From Pseudomonadota bacterium (GTDB lineage: Bacteria > Pseudomonadota > Gammaproteobacteria > Steroidobacterales > Steroidobacteraceae), in contig JAEYUC010000030.1 of the NCBI GenBank assembly GCA_023433705.1, forward strand, positions 1 through 64,000: 64,000 bases of DNA. The letters run 5' to 3'. Under the pieces are notes generated by a model. That model was not told the DNA's origin and did not search any database. It saw nothing but the letters and a program-made list of their open reading frames with translations. Positions 17,516-25,764 of the stretch are shown one piece after another. How positions within the stretch are numbered: the first letter of the stretch is position 1; each line of letters opens with the position of its first letter. Made by a program: the position numbers and the translations under genes.

Positions 17516-18789
17516 ATGAGGCTCCTGGAGCGCAGGAACTCCGCGACGTGCTCGACCATGCGTTCGTGGTTCCATTCCTTGGCGTCCACCATGTCGGCGG
17601 ACAGACGTAACACGGGCACGCCCGCGGCCTCGAGCGCGTGCTGCGTGAGCAGCGTGCCGGACTGCGAAATGCGGTTGTCCGGCGGCACCAGCACGACGGC
17701 CGCGTCGATGCCACAGCGTTGCGCCTCGTGCACCATCCAGCCGTTCATCCACGGCGGCAGGTGCAGCACCTCGTTCATGGAACACACGCGGCTCGCGAGC
17801 GCGTGCATCGGTTTGTCCTTGAGCGCGCGGATGTATTGCGGTCCGGCGAACGGCATGTACATCGACCAGACGAACACGGCGCCATAGCGGTCTTCGAGCG
17901 CGCTGTAGAAGCCGGGGTCGTGCCACAGGCCCGCGCCGATCCACATGAGCCGCACACGCTCGTTGCTGCTCGCGCCGATGCCCTGCGCGACGCGCTCGGC
18001 CACCTCGTCGCGGAAGCGGCGCGCATGCGCGATCGCCCAGGCCGAGCCGCGGTGCCACTGCGGGATCATCGTGTTCGGCATCTGGTCGGCGATCGAAACG
18101 GGGCAGGGTCGCGCCGAACCCACCAGGCGCGCGGCCTCGGCGATGTAGCCCTCCTGCTCGTTGACGCCTTCCATGAGCGCGCGGAACTTCTCTTCGTCGA
18201 AGCGGCGCCCGGTGCGTTTCTCGAGCAGCTCGATGAGCGCGCGCATCTCGTTGACCAGTAGTTCGATGCGGCGCGGCTCGTACAGCTCTTCCCAGTCCTC
18301 GTTCGAGCGCAGGAACCATTCCGGATCCTTGTGCATCCAGCCGGGCGCCTCGAGCGGGAAGAACTCGCTGCCGAGCGCCTCGGCCCATTGGCCGAACACG
18401 TGGCGGATGCACTCGCAGGTGAGCCGCGCGACGAGCACGGTCGGCTTCGGCAGTCCGCCCCAGGGCGCGGTCGCCGGATCGTTGTCGAGCGTGCAGGCGA
18501 GGCCGAGCGAGCAGTAGCGGCAGCTGTTGCCGGGATATCCCAGCTTGTCGAGCACCGCGAAGTAACGCGGCGACAGTTGTTTGGCCGAGATGTAGGCCGA
18601 CCACCACTGGTTGCTGATCAGCGGGATGTCGAGCGCGTGGAAGATCTCGTGCGGCGTGTCCGCCTGCGCGATCGCGAACGGCTCGCCGTTGTCGATCACG
18701 CGCCGGCGCAGGTCCGCGATGAATTGCCGCTGGTGCGCGGTCGCGTCGGCCGTGCAGGCGAGATCCTTGCGGCTGCGTTGTCCGCTCAC
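17512..18789 (-). CDS. 2-hydroxyacyl-CoA dehydratase/benzoyl-CoA reductase family protein
   Basis: A 425-residue HgdB/BcrB-like subunit. The family catalyses radical dehydration of 2-hydroxyacyl-CoA or reduction of aryl-CoA with [4Fe-4S] clusters. Expected cluster-ligand segments are present: GNSCRYCSLGLAC (C90, C93, C99) and LTCECIRHVF (C125, C127); the third usual cysteine near the C-terminus is not clear (the corresponding stretch reads VPPDNRISQSG). GTG 18789 overlaps the preceding stop (GTGA). The ATP-dependent activator (HgdC type) is not encoded in the window. It presumably pairs with the degenerate family member three genes upstream. Confidence 0.85.
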   Translation of the reverse strand: MSGQRSRKDLACTADATAHQRQFIADLRRRVIDNGEPFAIAQADTPHEIFHALDIPLISNQWWSAYISAKQLSPRYFAVLDKLGYPGNSCRYCSLGLACTLDNDPATAPWGGLPKPTVLVARLTCECIRHVFGQWAEALGSEFFPLEAPGWMHKDPEWFLRSNEDWEELYEPRRIELLVNEMRALIELLEKRTGRRFDEEKFRALMEGVNEQEGYIAEAARLVGSARPCPVSIADQMPNTMIPQWHRGSAWAIAHARRFRDEVAERVAQGIGASSNERVRLMWIGAGLWHDPGFYSALEDRYGAVFVWSMYMPFAGPQYIRALKDKPMHALASRVCSMNEVLHLPPWMNGWMVHEAQRCGIDAAVVLVPPDNRISQSGTLLTQHALEAAGVPVLRLSADMVDAKEWNHERMVEHVAEFLRSRSLI

Positions 18790-20951
18790 TTGAAGACTCC
18801 CAGTTGTTCGAGCTCGGCCAGGCGCTCTTCCGACAGGCCGCAGATCTCGCGGGCGATGCGCTGGTTGTGCTCGCCCATGTTGGGCGCGCGGAACGGTGCG
18901 CCGCCCGCGCGCGAAAAATCGATCGGCGTGCGCATGTGGCCGAACTCGCCGAGCAGCGCGTGCCGCAGCGGGACCAGCGCACCGCGCGCGCGGATCTGCG
19001 GGTCGCGATCGAACAGGTCCGCCATGTCCTGCACGGCGCCCGCGGCGATGCCCATGTTCTGCAGATGTTCCGCGGCTTCGTCGTCGCGGCGCGTCGCGCA
19101 CCAGGCGGACATCGCCGCCTCGCGCGTGGCCGCGTCGGCGGCGGCGAGTCGTTCGGAGCGCGCGAACGCCTGCCATTGTTCGGCGGTGTGGAACGTGACG
19201 GCGATCCAGCGGTCCGCGTCGCGGGTCCCATAGACGCCCTGGTGGAAGACGCGCGGATCGGAGTTCCCGGGACGCGAGGCCGACGCGCCCGGCAGGAACG
19301 CGTCGCGCATCTGCTGCACGCACAGTTCGTACATCGAGGCGTCGATGTGGCAGCCGCGCCGATGCGTGTCGCGATGCTCGAGCGCCGCGATCACGGCGGC
19401 GGCCATCGCGAAGGGCAGGATCACGTCGCCATAAGGCGCCGCGCTCGGGATCACGGGCGCGCGGTCGGGCCAGCCCGTGAGATAGGTGCGTCCGCTCAGC
19501 GCCGCGCCGGTGCCGTCGACGCCCCAGCTCTTCGCGAGCGGCCCGGTCTGTCCGTAGACGCTGCCGGACACCATGATCAGGCCGGGATTGCGTTCCGCGA
19601 GGCGCGGATAGTCGAGGCCTAACTTCTCGAGCGTGCCGGGCGAGAAGTTCTCGACCACGACGTCGGCCCATTCGATCAGCGGGTCGAGCAGCTCGCGGCT
19701 CGCGGGCTGCTTGAGATCGAGCGACAGGCTGAGTTTCGAGGTGTTGAGATGCGCGAACCACGGCTTGTCGTCGAGATTGCCGGCGCGCGAGGCGCTCACC
19801 TGGACGTCGAGCCGCGACAGGCACGGACGCGTGCGCGATTCGAGCTTGACGATCTCCGCGCCGAGGTCGCCCAGGGTCTTGGTGGTGATGGAGCCGACCA
19901 GCGCCCAGGAAAAATCGAGCACGCGCACGCCGGACAGTGGGCCGCGCGCCGCGACGTTCGGACGCGCGGCGGGCGCCGGCGCCGTTCGTGGCGCGGCAAT
20001 GACCTCGAGGAAGCGGCCCGGTTCGCGGCCCGCAGGCGTGTCGCGCCAGAAGCCGCGTGCTTCGAGGTGCGGGTCCGCGAGCACGTCGGCCGGCGTGGCG
20101 ACGACCGTCGCGTTGATGCCGCGCCGTCGGCCTTCATCGGCGATCTCGGCGCAGGTGCGGGTCTTGAAGAATGCTTCGATGGCCGATTCCCAGCGCGCGC
20201 GCGTCGCCGGATCGAGCGTCGAACGGTTGTACGTTTCCCAGTTCACCCCCGCGAGCGGATTGTCGACGCCGCATGCGTCCATCCAGTCGCTGAGACCCTG
20301 GTTCGCGGGCGCGCCGAACCGTCCCGTCATGAGTGAGTGGAAGCAGAACCCGTCCGCGAGCGCCCAGATGCAGCGCACCGTCGCGCGGCCGTAGTTGAGC
20401 GCGCCACCGGCGCGGCCCAGCAGGCGGCGGTCGAATTGCCAGACCAGCGCGCCGTTCACGTTCCGCGAAAACGCGACTTCCTGCGTCGAGACGTCGACGT
20501 GCTGGCCGAGCCCGCTGCGCCGGCGCTCGGCCAGCGCGGCGAGCGCGCCGACCGCGGCGACCATGTCCGCGTGGAATTCGCAGGCATCGAGCGCCTCCTT
20601 GACCGGCGGACGATCGAGATCGCCGACCAGGCGCAGGGTGCCGCCGGTCGCCGACGCAACGAGCTCCGAACCGCGCCAGTGCCGGCGCGGGCCCGAACTA
20701 CCGAACGTGCTGACGGAAACGTGGACGAGACGCGGATTCGCCGCTTCGATCTGCGCGCGCGAGAGCCCGGCTTCCTCCATGCGCGCGAGCCCGAGATTCT
20801 CGATGAGCAGGTCCGCGCCGGCGAGATCCGCCGCGCGCGGCGCCGTGACGCAGCGGGTGACGTCCGCGCCGAGATCGCGCAGGAAACGCGCGAGCGGACT
20901 GTCGTATGACTGGCCCCACGCGAGGACGCGGAAGTTTTCCAGCAGCTTCAT
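18786..20951 (-). CDS. Double-domain family III CoA-transferase (CaiB/BaiF repeat)
   Basis: A 721-residue protein made of two CaiB-type domains: residues 1-320 and about 339-721 (second domain starting GVRVLDFSWALVG). Each half carries the ENLG/ENFSPG and closing 'Q-H-V-D-V-S' type motifs, but the catalytic aspartate is replaced by glutamate in both (E158 in HVDVSTQEVA, E542 in HIDASMYELC). The tandem format recalls DddD-type transferases. It could bind CoA esters without transfer, or work with glutamate. ATG 20951 overlaps the preceding stop (ATGA); its own stop overlaps the dehydratase GTG. Confidence 0.88.
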   Translation of the reverse strand: MKLLENFRVLAWGQSYDSPLARFLRDLGADVTRCVTAPRAADLAGADLLIENLGLARMEEAGLSRAQIEAANPRLVHVSVSTFGSSGPRRHWRGSELVASATGGTLRLVGDLDRPPVKEALDACEFHADMVAAVGALAALAERRRSGLGQHVDVSTQEVAFSRNVNGALVWQFDRRLLGRAGGALNYGRATVRCIWALADGFCFHSLMTGRFGAPANQGLSDWMDACGVDNPLAGVNWETYNRSTLDPATRARWESAIEAFFKTRTCAEIADEGRRRGINATVVATPADVLADPHLEARGFWRDTPAGREPGRFLEVIAAPRTAPAPAARPNVAARGPLSGVRVLDFSWALVGSITTKTLGDLGAEIVKLESRTRPCLSRLDVQVSASRAGNLDDKPWFAHLNTSKLSLSLDLKQPASRELLDPLIEWADVVVENFSPGTLEKLGLDYPRLAERNPGLIMVSGSVYGQTGPLAKSWGVDGTGAALSGRTYLTGWPDRAPVIPSAAPYGDVILPFAMAAAVIAALEHRDTHRRGCHIDASMYELCVQQMRDAFLPGASASRPGNSDPRVFHQGVYGTRDADRWIAVTFHTAEQWQAFARSERLAAADAATREAAMSAWCATRRDDEAAEHLQNMGIAAGAVQDMADLFDRDPQIRARGALVPLRHALLGEFGHMRTPIDFSRAGGAPFRAPNMGEHNQRIAREICGLSEERLAELEQLGVFK

Positions 20952-22042
20952 GAGGACTTCTCGAGTTCGCGCAAGAAATGCATGACCTGTGTCACCGTCG
21001 CGGCCGAGATCGTGGGCGGCTGGCGGGCGAGCAGCAGCGCCGGCACGCCGGCCTCGCGCAGCGCTTGCATCTGGCGCGCGATCTCCCAGGGCAGAGCTTC
21101 GTCCTGTTCGCTGAGCCAGACGATCACGGCGTCGGCGCGCTGATCGAGCGCGTTGTCGGCCAGCCAGCGCGGGTTCCGGCGCATCGCGAGCGCGGGCGAT
21201 TCCCGCCGCCGGGATTCTTCGGCGATCGCCGCGAGCGGTTCGCGTTCGGCGCGCTCCGCCGCGACCGATGTCTCGGTGAGTTCGAGCACGACGGATGCGC
21301 CGCAGGCTTCGACGGCCAGGTGGAGCTGGTCGTCGGGCGGCGGATCGCCGGCGAGCACCACACGCTTCGGCAGGTGCAGTAGCGAGGCCTGCGCGAGCCA
21401 CTGCCGCGCGCCTTCGTCGAAGGATTCGCGCCAGTCGCAGCCCGCGGCGAAATCGAACGACCACGCGTCGCTGCCGCGCAGCGGCGCCGGCAGCTGGCGC
21501 TGGGTCTTCACGGCCGCGACGAGCTCCGCGCGCCGCCGCACGCGGCCGATCGCCGCCTCGAGTCTTTCAGGCGCGCTGCCGAGTTGCGTCGCGAGCAATC
21601 GCGTGGAGTCGAGCGTGTGTTCGCAGCTCACCGCGCGGTCGAGGCCCGCGATGTCGTAGAGCAGGGGTCGCGGGCCCGCGCAAACACCGCGGCGCTGCAG
21701 CTCGCAGACGTAGTAATAGAGCCGCTGCGAGCTGTCGTCGCCGCGCGAGAAGATCACCGCGTCGAGATGGTCGAGCGTCTTGTTCAGCCACTGCTCCGCG
21801 ATCGAACGCAGCGCGGGCGAAAACGACGACTCCACGAACCGGTCCGCGCCGGGTGTCGGTGCGTCCGCGATTCCGCGCAGCCGCACCGGCAGCGCATTCG
21901 CCGCGAGGATCAGCGCCACCGGCATGTTGCCGCCGACATAGCCGACGACACGCCGGCCGCTCGCGGCCGCATCGCGCGCCACGCGTTGCGGATCGCGCCG
22001 CAGGCCAACTAACGAGTTCGCGAAACCGTCGGCGGTGTTCAT
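20948..22042 (-). CDS. 2-hydroxyacyl-CoA dehydratase family protein, cluster ligands degenerate
   Basis: A 364-residue HgdB/FldB-like protein. The family opening VVGYVGGNMPVALILAANALPVRL is clear. The two usual cysteine motifs are altered: the 'FCP-x-x-R' position reads SSFSPALRS (Ser75), and the 'C-D-x-x-x-R-L-Y' position reads GDDSSQRLYYY (Asp102). Other cysteines (C113, C121) occur nearby but not at the standard places. It may therefore be a structural partner of the intact subunit encoded downstream. ATG 22042 is used; a GTG at 22051 overlapping the TRAP stop (GTGA) would fit the operon habit and add 3 residues. Confidence 0.8.
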   Translation of the reverse strand: MNTADGFANSLVGLRRDPQRVARDAAASGRRVVGYVGGNMPVALILAANALPVRLRGIADAPTPGADRFVESSFSPALRSIAEQWLNKTLDHLDAVIFSRGDDSSQRLYYYVCELQRRGVCAGPRPLLYDIAGLDRAVSCEHTLDSTRLLATQLGSAPERLEAAIGRVRRRAELVAAVKTQRQLPAPLRGSDAWSFDFAAGCDWRESFDEGARQWLAQASLLHLPKRVVLAGDPPPDDQLHLAVEACGASVVLELTETSVAAERAEREPLAAIAEESRRRESPALAMRRNPRWLADNALDQRADAVIVWLSEQDEALPWEIARQMQALREAGVPALLLARQPPTISAATVTQVMHFLRELEKSS

Positions 22043-22047
22043 CGGAT

Positions 22048-23337
22048 TCACTTCAGCCACATGGGCAGCGCGAGCGCCATGCCGGGAATCGCGATCAGCA
22101 TCGCGAGGTGCACGAAGTCGGCCGCGAGAAACGGCAACACGCCCTTGAACACGCGGCCGATCGAGATGTCCGGTGCGATGCTGTGCATGACGTACAGGTT
22201 GATGCCGATCGGCGGATGCACGAAGCCGATCTCCATCGTGCGCACGAAGAAGATGCCGAACCAGATCGGCGAGATGCCGAGCGCGGTCGTGATCGGCAGC
22301 AGGATCGGCGCGGTCAGCAGCATGAGCGCGAGGCCGTCGAGCACCGAGCCCAGCAACAGCAGCAGGACGGCGATCGCGATGACGGTCATCGTGGGCCCGC
22401 TGTTCATGCCATACACGAGAGCGGCGATCTGCTCGGCGAGGCCGGTGAAACTCATGAAGGCCGCGAAGATCAGCGCGCCGATGATGACCACGTACAACAT
22501 GCCGCTGGTCCGGAGCGTGAGTGCGAGCGCCTCGCAGAACGTGCTCCAGGTCAGACGCTTGCGCACCGCGCACAGGATCAGCGACAGCGAGGCGCCGATC
22601 GACGCAGCCTCGGTGGGCGTGAACCAGCCCACCGCGATGCCGATGAGCACGATCGCCACCATCGTCACGAGGTCGAGCACGCGCAGGATGGCCGCGCCGC
22701 GGTCGCGCCACGATACGCGCTCCGAGGGCGGCGCGATGGCGGGACGGATCCGGCACAGCAGCACGATCACCGTCATGTACAGCAGCGCCTGCGTGATCAC
22801 GGGAATGATCGCCGCGGTGAACAACGTGCCGATGGATTGTTCGGCGATGATGCCGAACACGATGAGGGCGCCGGACGGTGGCGTGAGCGATCCGAGTGTG
22901 CCGCCCGCGGCCACGGAGCCCGCGGCGAAGGCGGACGAGTATCCGCGCCGCCGCATCTCGGGCAGGCCGATTTGTCCCATCGTCGCGGCGGTCGCGAGGC
23001 TCGAGCCGCTCACGGCGCCGAACCCGGCGCATCCGGCGATGGTCGCGAGCGCCATGCCACCGCGCCGGTGTCCGACCATGCTGGCCGCCGCGCTGAAGAA
23101 ATCGCGGCTCGCGCCCGCGGCGAAACAGAAGTTGGCCATCAGCAGGAACAGCGGCAACACGCCGAGCTCCACGCGTGTCACCGTTTCGAAGAAGACGACG
23201 CTGCTCTTGATCAGCGCGGGCTCGGGGCCGACCAGGATGACCAGGCCGACGAGACCCACGACGCCCATCGCGACGCCGATCGGCACCCCGAGCGCGAGCA
23301 GTGCCAGCAGCGCGCCGACGCCGATTGCGCCGCTCAC
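22048..23337 (-). CDS. TRAP transporter large permease (DctM type)
   Basis: A 429-residue polytopic inner-membrane protein of the DctM family, the sodium-coupled translocation subunit of TRAP carriers. Recognisable segments are the GVPIGVAMGVVG opening, FLLMANFCFAAG, the GCAGFGAVSGSSLATAATMG signature, TPPSGALIVFGIIAEQSIG and VHPPIGINLYV near the C-terminus. The GTG start at 23337 overlaps the DctQ stop by 4 bases. It works with the small permease and the lipoprotein receptor of the same operon. Confidence 0.93.
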   Translation of the reverse strand: MSGAIGVGALLALLALGVPIGVAMGVVGLVGLVILVGPEPALIKSSVVFFETVTRVELGVLPLFLLMANFCFAAGASRDFFSAAASMVGHRRGGMALATIAGCAGFGAVSGSSLATAATMGQIGLPEMRRRGYSSAFAAGSVAAGGTLGSLTPPSGALIVFGIIAEQSIGTLFTAAIIPVITQALLYMTVIVLLCRIRPAIAPPSERVSWRDRGAAILRVLDLVTMVAIVLIGIAVGWFTPTEAASIGASLSLILCAVRKRLTWSTFCEALALTLRTSGMLYVVIIGALIFAAFMSFTGLAEQIAALVYGMNSGPTMTVIAIAVLLLLLGSVLDGLALMLLTAPILLPITTALGISPIWFGIFFVRTMEIGFVHPPIGINLYVMHSIAPDISIGRVFKGVLPFLAADFVHLAMLIAIPGMALALPMWLK

Positions 23338-23825
23338 TTCGCGTTCTCCGACGGAACCTGTTTCGGCTGGAAAGCGAGGCGCAGGAACGTAACCGTGAGC
23401 GCGGCCCCGGTGAGTGCGACCATGATGCGCAGCGGGCGGAAGGGCAGGCTCAGCACCTCGGATTTCTCGAACGTGTCCCAGTACTCGATCGCGAGCCAGG
23501 TGCCGCCCGCGCACGTGGCCGCGAAAAACAGTGCCGAGAGCACGGAGGCGGCGCGGGCTAACTTCTCGCGCGCCCCCGTGGGGAACCGCTCGGTGACCAT
23601 GTGTACGGCCGCGTGCGCGCCGCGCTGCGTCGCGATCAGCATCGCGGCGCAGGCCGCGGGCACGATCGCGGCCTGTACGAGTTCGATGGCGCCCATGACG
23701 GGGACGCCGATGTGACGCCCGATCACGGCCATGGCTTCGACCACCATCATGCCGAGCAGTCCGGCGGAGCCCACGTAGAACAGCAGTCCGCGCCGCGTTC
23801 CGTTCTGCGTGTTCACTGTATCCAT
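23334..23825 (-). CDS. TRAP transporter small permease (DctQ type)
   Basis: A 163-residue membrane protein with four predicted hydrophobic helices (about residues 13-35, 45-65, 88-110 and 128-150), the size and topology of DctQ subunits. It lies between the CapA-like gene and DctM, overlapping the former by 13 bases from ATG 23825; a GTG at 23816 would give the 4-base overlap seen elsewhere in the operon. Sequence signatures in this family are weak, so the call rests on topology and on its place before DctM. Confidence 0.85.
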   Translation of the reverse strand: MDTVNTQNGTRRGLLFYVGSAGLLGMMVVEAMAVIGRHIGVPVMGAIELVQAAIVPAACAAMLIATQRGAHAAVHMVTERFPTGAREKLARAASVLSALFFAATCAGGTWLAIEYWDTFEKSEVLSLPFRPLRIMVALTGAALTVTFLRLAFQPKQVPSENAK

Positions 23826-24919
23826 GCGCGGCCTTCCCGGTATTCGAGTGAGATCGGTGCGAGGCCCGCGGCCTCGGAGATTTTCTGCACGTACCGCATG
23901 ACGCGCGGCGCTTCGGATTCCGCGCAAACGCGCGGCCGGCCCGGCGGATCGACGTGCAGCGAAATGAAGCCGAAGGCGTGCGAGCCGTCGGCGCGCAGTC
24001 GCACGCAGCCGAGCATGGCGTTGACGGCTTCCGGATGGAATGGCGCGAGGTAGTAAGAGGGATCCGGAGTGAAGCCGAAGATCTCGCGGCGGCGGCGAGC
24101 CCATTCGGCGCGTGCCGGATCGTCGGTGTCCGGACTCAATGCGCGCGTGACGACGCAGCCGTTGCCGAGGCCGTGAAAGATCGGCTTGCCGCGGTGGATC
24201 TCGATGCCGCGCACGATGTGCGCGTGATGGCCGATCACCACGTCGGCGCCGGCATCGATGGCCGCGTGCGCGACGGCGCGCTCGTAGGGCGCGAGCACCG
24301 CGGGCGTGTGCACGATGCCCTTGTGCAGGGCCACGACGACGAATCGCGCGGTGTCGCGCGCCGCGCGGATGTCCGCGGCCATGTCCGCGAGCGAATCCTC
24401 GTCCGGTGTGGAGAGCGGCGCGCGCGGATTGATCGTGGATCCGTCGGCGGTGTCGACGCGCACGTAAGCGCAACCGGCGCGGGTGGGTGTCGCCCAGGCA
24501 TCCTCGGGTCCCACGCAGTTGTAGCTGAGCACGGCGATGGGTGTGCCGGCGCCGTCGATGAAGCAGGGACGTCGCGCGGCGGCGATATCCGCGCCGGCGC
24601 CGCAGGACGCGACGCCCGCCGCATCGAGCGCGGCGACGGTATCCGCGATGCCTTCGGCGCCGCAGTCGGCGATGTGGTTGCCCGCGAGCGTGACCGCGCG
24701 GAATCCGGCGCGGCGCAGAGCGGGCACGTGATCGGGATCGGCGCCGGGCGCGGCGATGTCGCTGCGCAGGCGCGCCGCCGCGCGGGTATGCGGCACCTCG
24801 ACGTGTCCGATCGCGACGTTCGCGGCGCGCAAGGCGGGGGCGATCCCGTCCAGCCAGTGATCAGGCTGCGGTACGTCGAGAATCAGATCGCCGGAGAAGA
24901 CCAGGTCGACGTCGCTCAT
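23813..24919 (-). CDS. CapA-family metallophosphatase-like protein
   Basis: A 368-residue protein of the CapA/PgsA (poly-gamma-glutamate synthesis) superfamily, a calcineurin-like metallo-hydrolase fold. Motifs are FSGDLILD (7-14), a LAGNHIADCG metal loop, VVVALHKGI and the GHHAHIVRGIEIHRGKPIFHGLGN block. It lacks a signal peptide, so it appears cytoplasmic. As first gene of the TRAP/CoA operon its substrate is open; relatives sit in catabolic operons without any capsule genes. No clear ribosome-binding site precedes the ATG, so the start is the least certain in the operon. Confidence 0.85.
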   Translation of the reverse strand: MSDVDLVFSGDLILDVPQPDHWLDGIAPALRAANVAIGHVEVPHTRAAARLRSDIAAPGADPDHVPALRRAGFRAVTLAGNHIADCGAEGIADTVAALDAAGVASCGAGADIAAARRPCFIDGAGTPIAVLSYNCVGPEDAWATPTRAGCAYVRVDTADGSTINPRAPLSTPDEDSLADMAADIRAARDTARFVVVALHKGIVHTPAVLAPYERAVAHAAIDAGADVVIGHHAHIVRGIEIHRGKPIFHGLGNGCVVTRALSPDTDDPARAEWARRRREIFGFTPDPSYYLAPFHPEAVNAMLGCVRLRADGSHAFGFISLHVDPPGRPRVCAESEAPRVMRYVQKISEAAGLAPISLEYREGRAWIQ

Positions 24920-24946
24920 GGAAGGTTAAGCGCGCCCCTCGCAAAT

Positions 24947-24976
24947 TGGTTTGTAGTGTCAACCATTCTAGTACTA
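24947..24976. promoter_or_regulatory. Candidate MarR operator/promoter region of the TRAP/CoA operon
   Basis: In the 100-base gap between the MarR stop and the CapA start are TGGTT and AACCA arms with a 9-base spacer (24947-24965) and an 8-base perfect palindrome TAGTACTA (24969-24976). On the operon strand a TTGACA hexamer (24962-24957) overlaps the first repeat. This is the expected layout of a repressor site over a promoter; no good -10 was found. Confidence 0.45.
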
Positions 24977-25019
24977 CCACCAATCGCCCGGCCGAGTCGA
25001 GCGGGAGGTCCGCGGGTCG

Positions 25020-25505
25020 TCAGTCGGGGTCGTGCAGCCGGCGCAGCAGCGCGATCAGCGTGCGCAGTTCCTGGTCGGTGTAGCGGCTGACGAACTTGCG
25101 CTCGTGGTCGATCATTTCCTTCTTGAGCGAGCGGCAGGCGCGCGTGCCGGCCGCGGTCAGGAAAATCCCCTGCCGGCGACGGTCGTCCGTCGAGCGTTTG
25201 CGCGTGACCCAGCCGGCCTCTTCCATGCGGTCGATGAGCGAGACCACGCTGGCCTTGTCGATGCCGAGCTGATTGCCGATTTCGATCTGCGCGATGCCCG
25301 GATTGGCATGCGCCAGCAGCAGGGCGCTGAACACGCCCGGCCGCACATACCCTTCGGCCACGTTGCGATTGAAGTCGCGCCACAACGCGATCTGCGCCCT
25401 GCGGATATTGAAGCCGAGCAGGGTCGGCAGGCAGTCGAGGTCGATGCCGAGCGCCGACTGCGTGCGTAAATCAACGTTTTGTCTGGAAGTCTTCCTGCTA
25501 GCCAT
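25020..25505 (-). CDS. MarR-family transcriptional regulator
   Basis: A 161-residue winged-helix regulator. The DNA-binding region runs from the helix IAQIEIGNQLGIDKASVVSLIDRMEEAGWV to the wing RKRSTDDRRRQG, with dimerisation helices at both ends. ATG 25505 is chosen over an upstream frame start at 25529. It lies 100 bases upstream of and in the same direction as the TRAP/CoA operon, and divergent from a TonB receptor 259 bases away. MarR proteins often sense aromatic acids or their CoA esters (BadR is an example), so it is a reasonable regulator for the operon. Confidence 0.9.
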   Translation of the reverse strand: MASRKTSRQNVDLRTQSALGIDLDCLPTLLGFNIRRAQIALWRDFNRNVAEGYVRPGVFSALLLAHANPGIAQIEIGNQLGIDKASVVSLIDRMEEAGWVTRKRSTDDRRRQGIFLTAAGTRACRSLKKEMIDHERKFVSRYTDQELRTLIALLRRLHDPD

Positions 25506-25764
25506 GGTGCCTCGCCGTTGCGCGGGCAAACCTACTCGACCCCCGGAAGGCGGTCAAACCGGACGTCCGCAGGGCGCCGGTGTGAGCGGTAACGTTGAAG
25601 GTGCAGATAGTTGGCAGTACGAACCATATTGACAAGCGCGCGGCATGGGGCGCAGGCTGACCGCGCTCACGGGGGAGTCGCCGTTACGCGACGAATCGAA
25701 CACCAGAACTTCACGCACAGCCTCCCAGGTAGTTAGGGAGTGATGCGTATAACGGGAGGGGAAT

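Noticed and set aside
15264..17714. Apparent 816-residue fusion including the CoA-transferase
   Set aside because: Only the part from ATG 16469 is CoA-transferase; the rest is the shadow of the TRAP binding protein and its neighbour in another frame.
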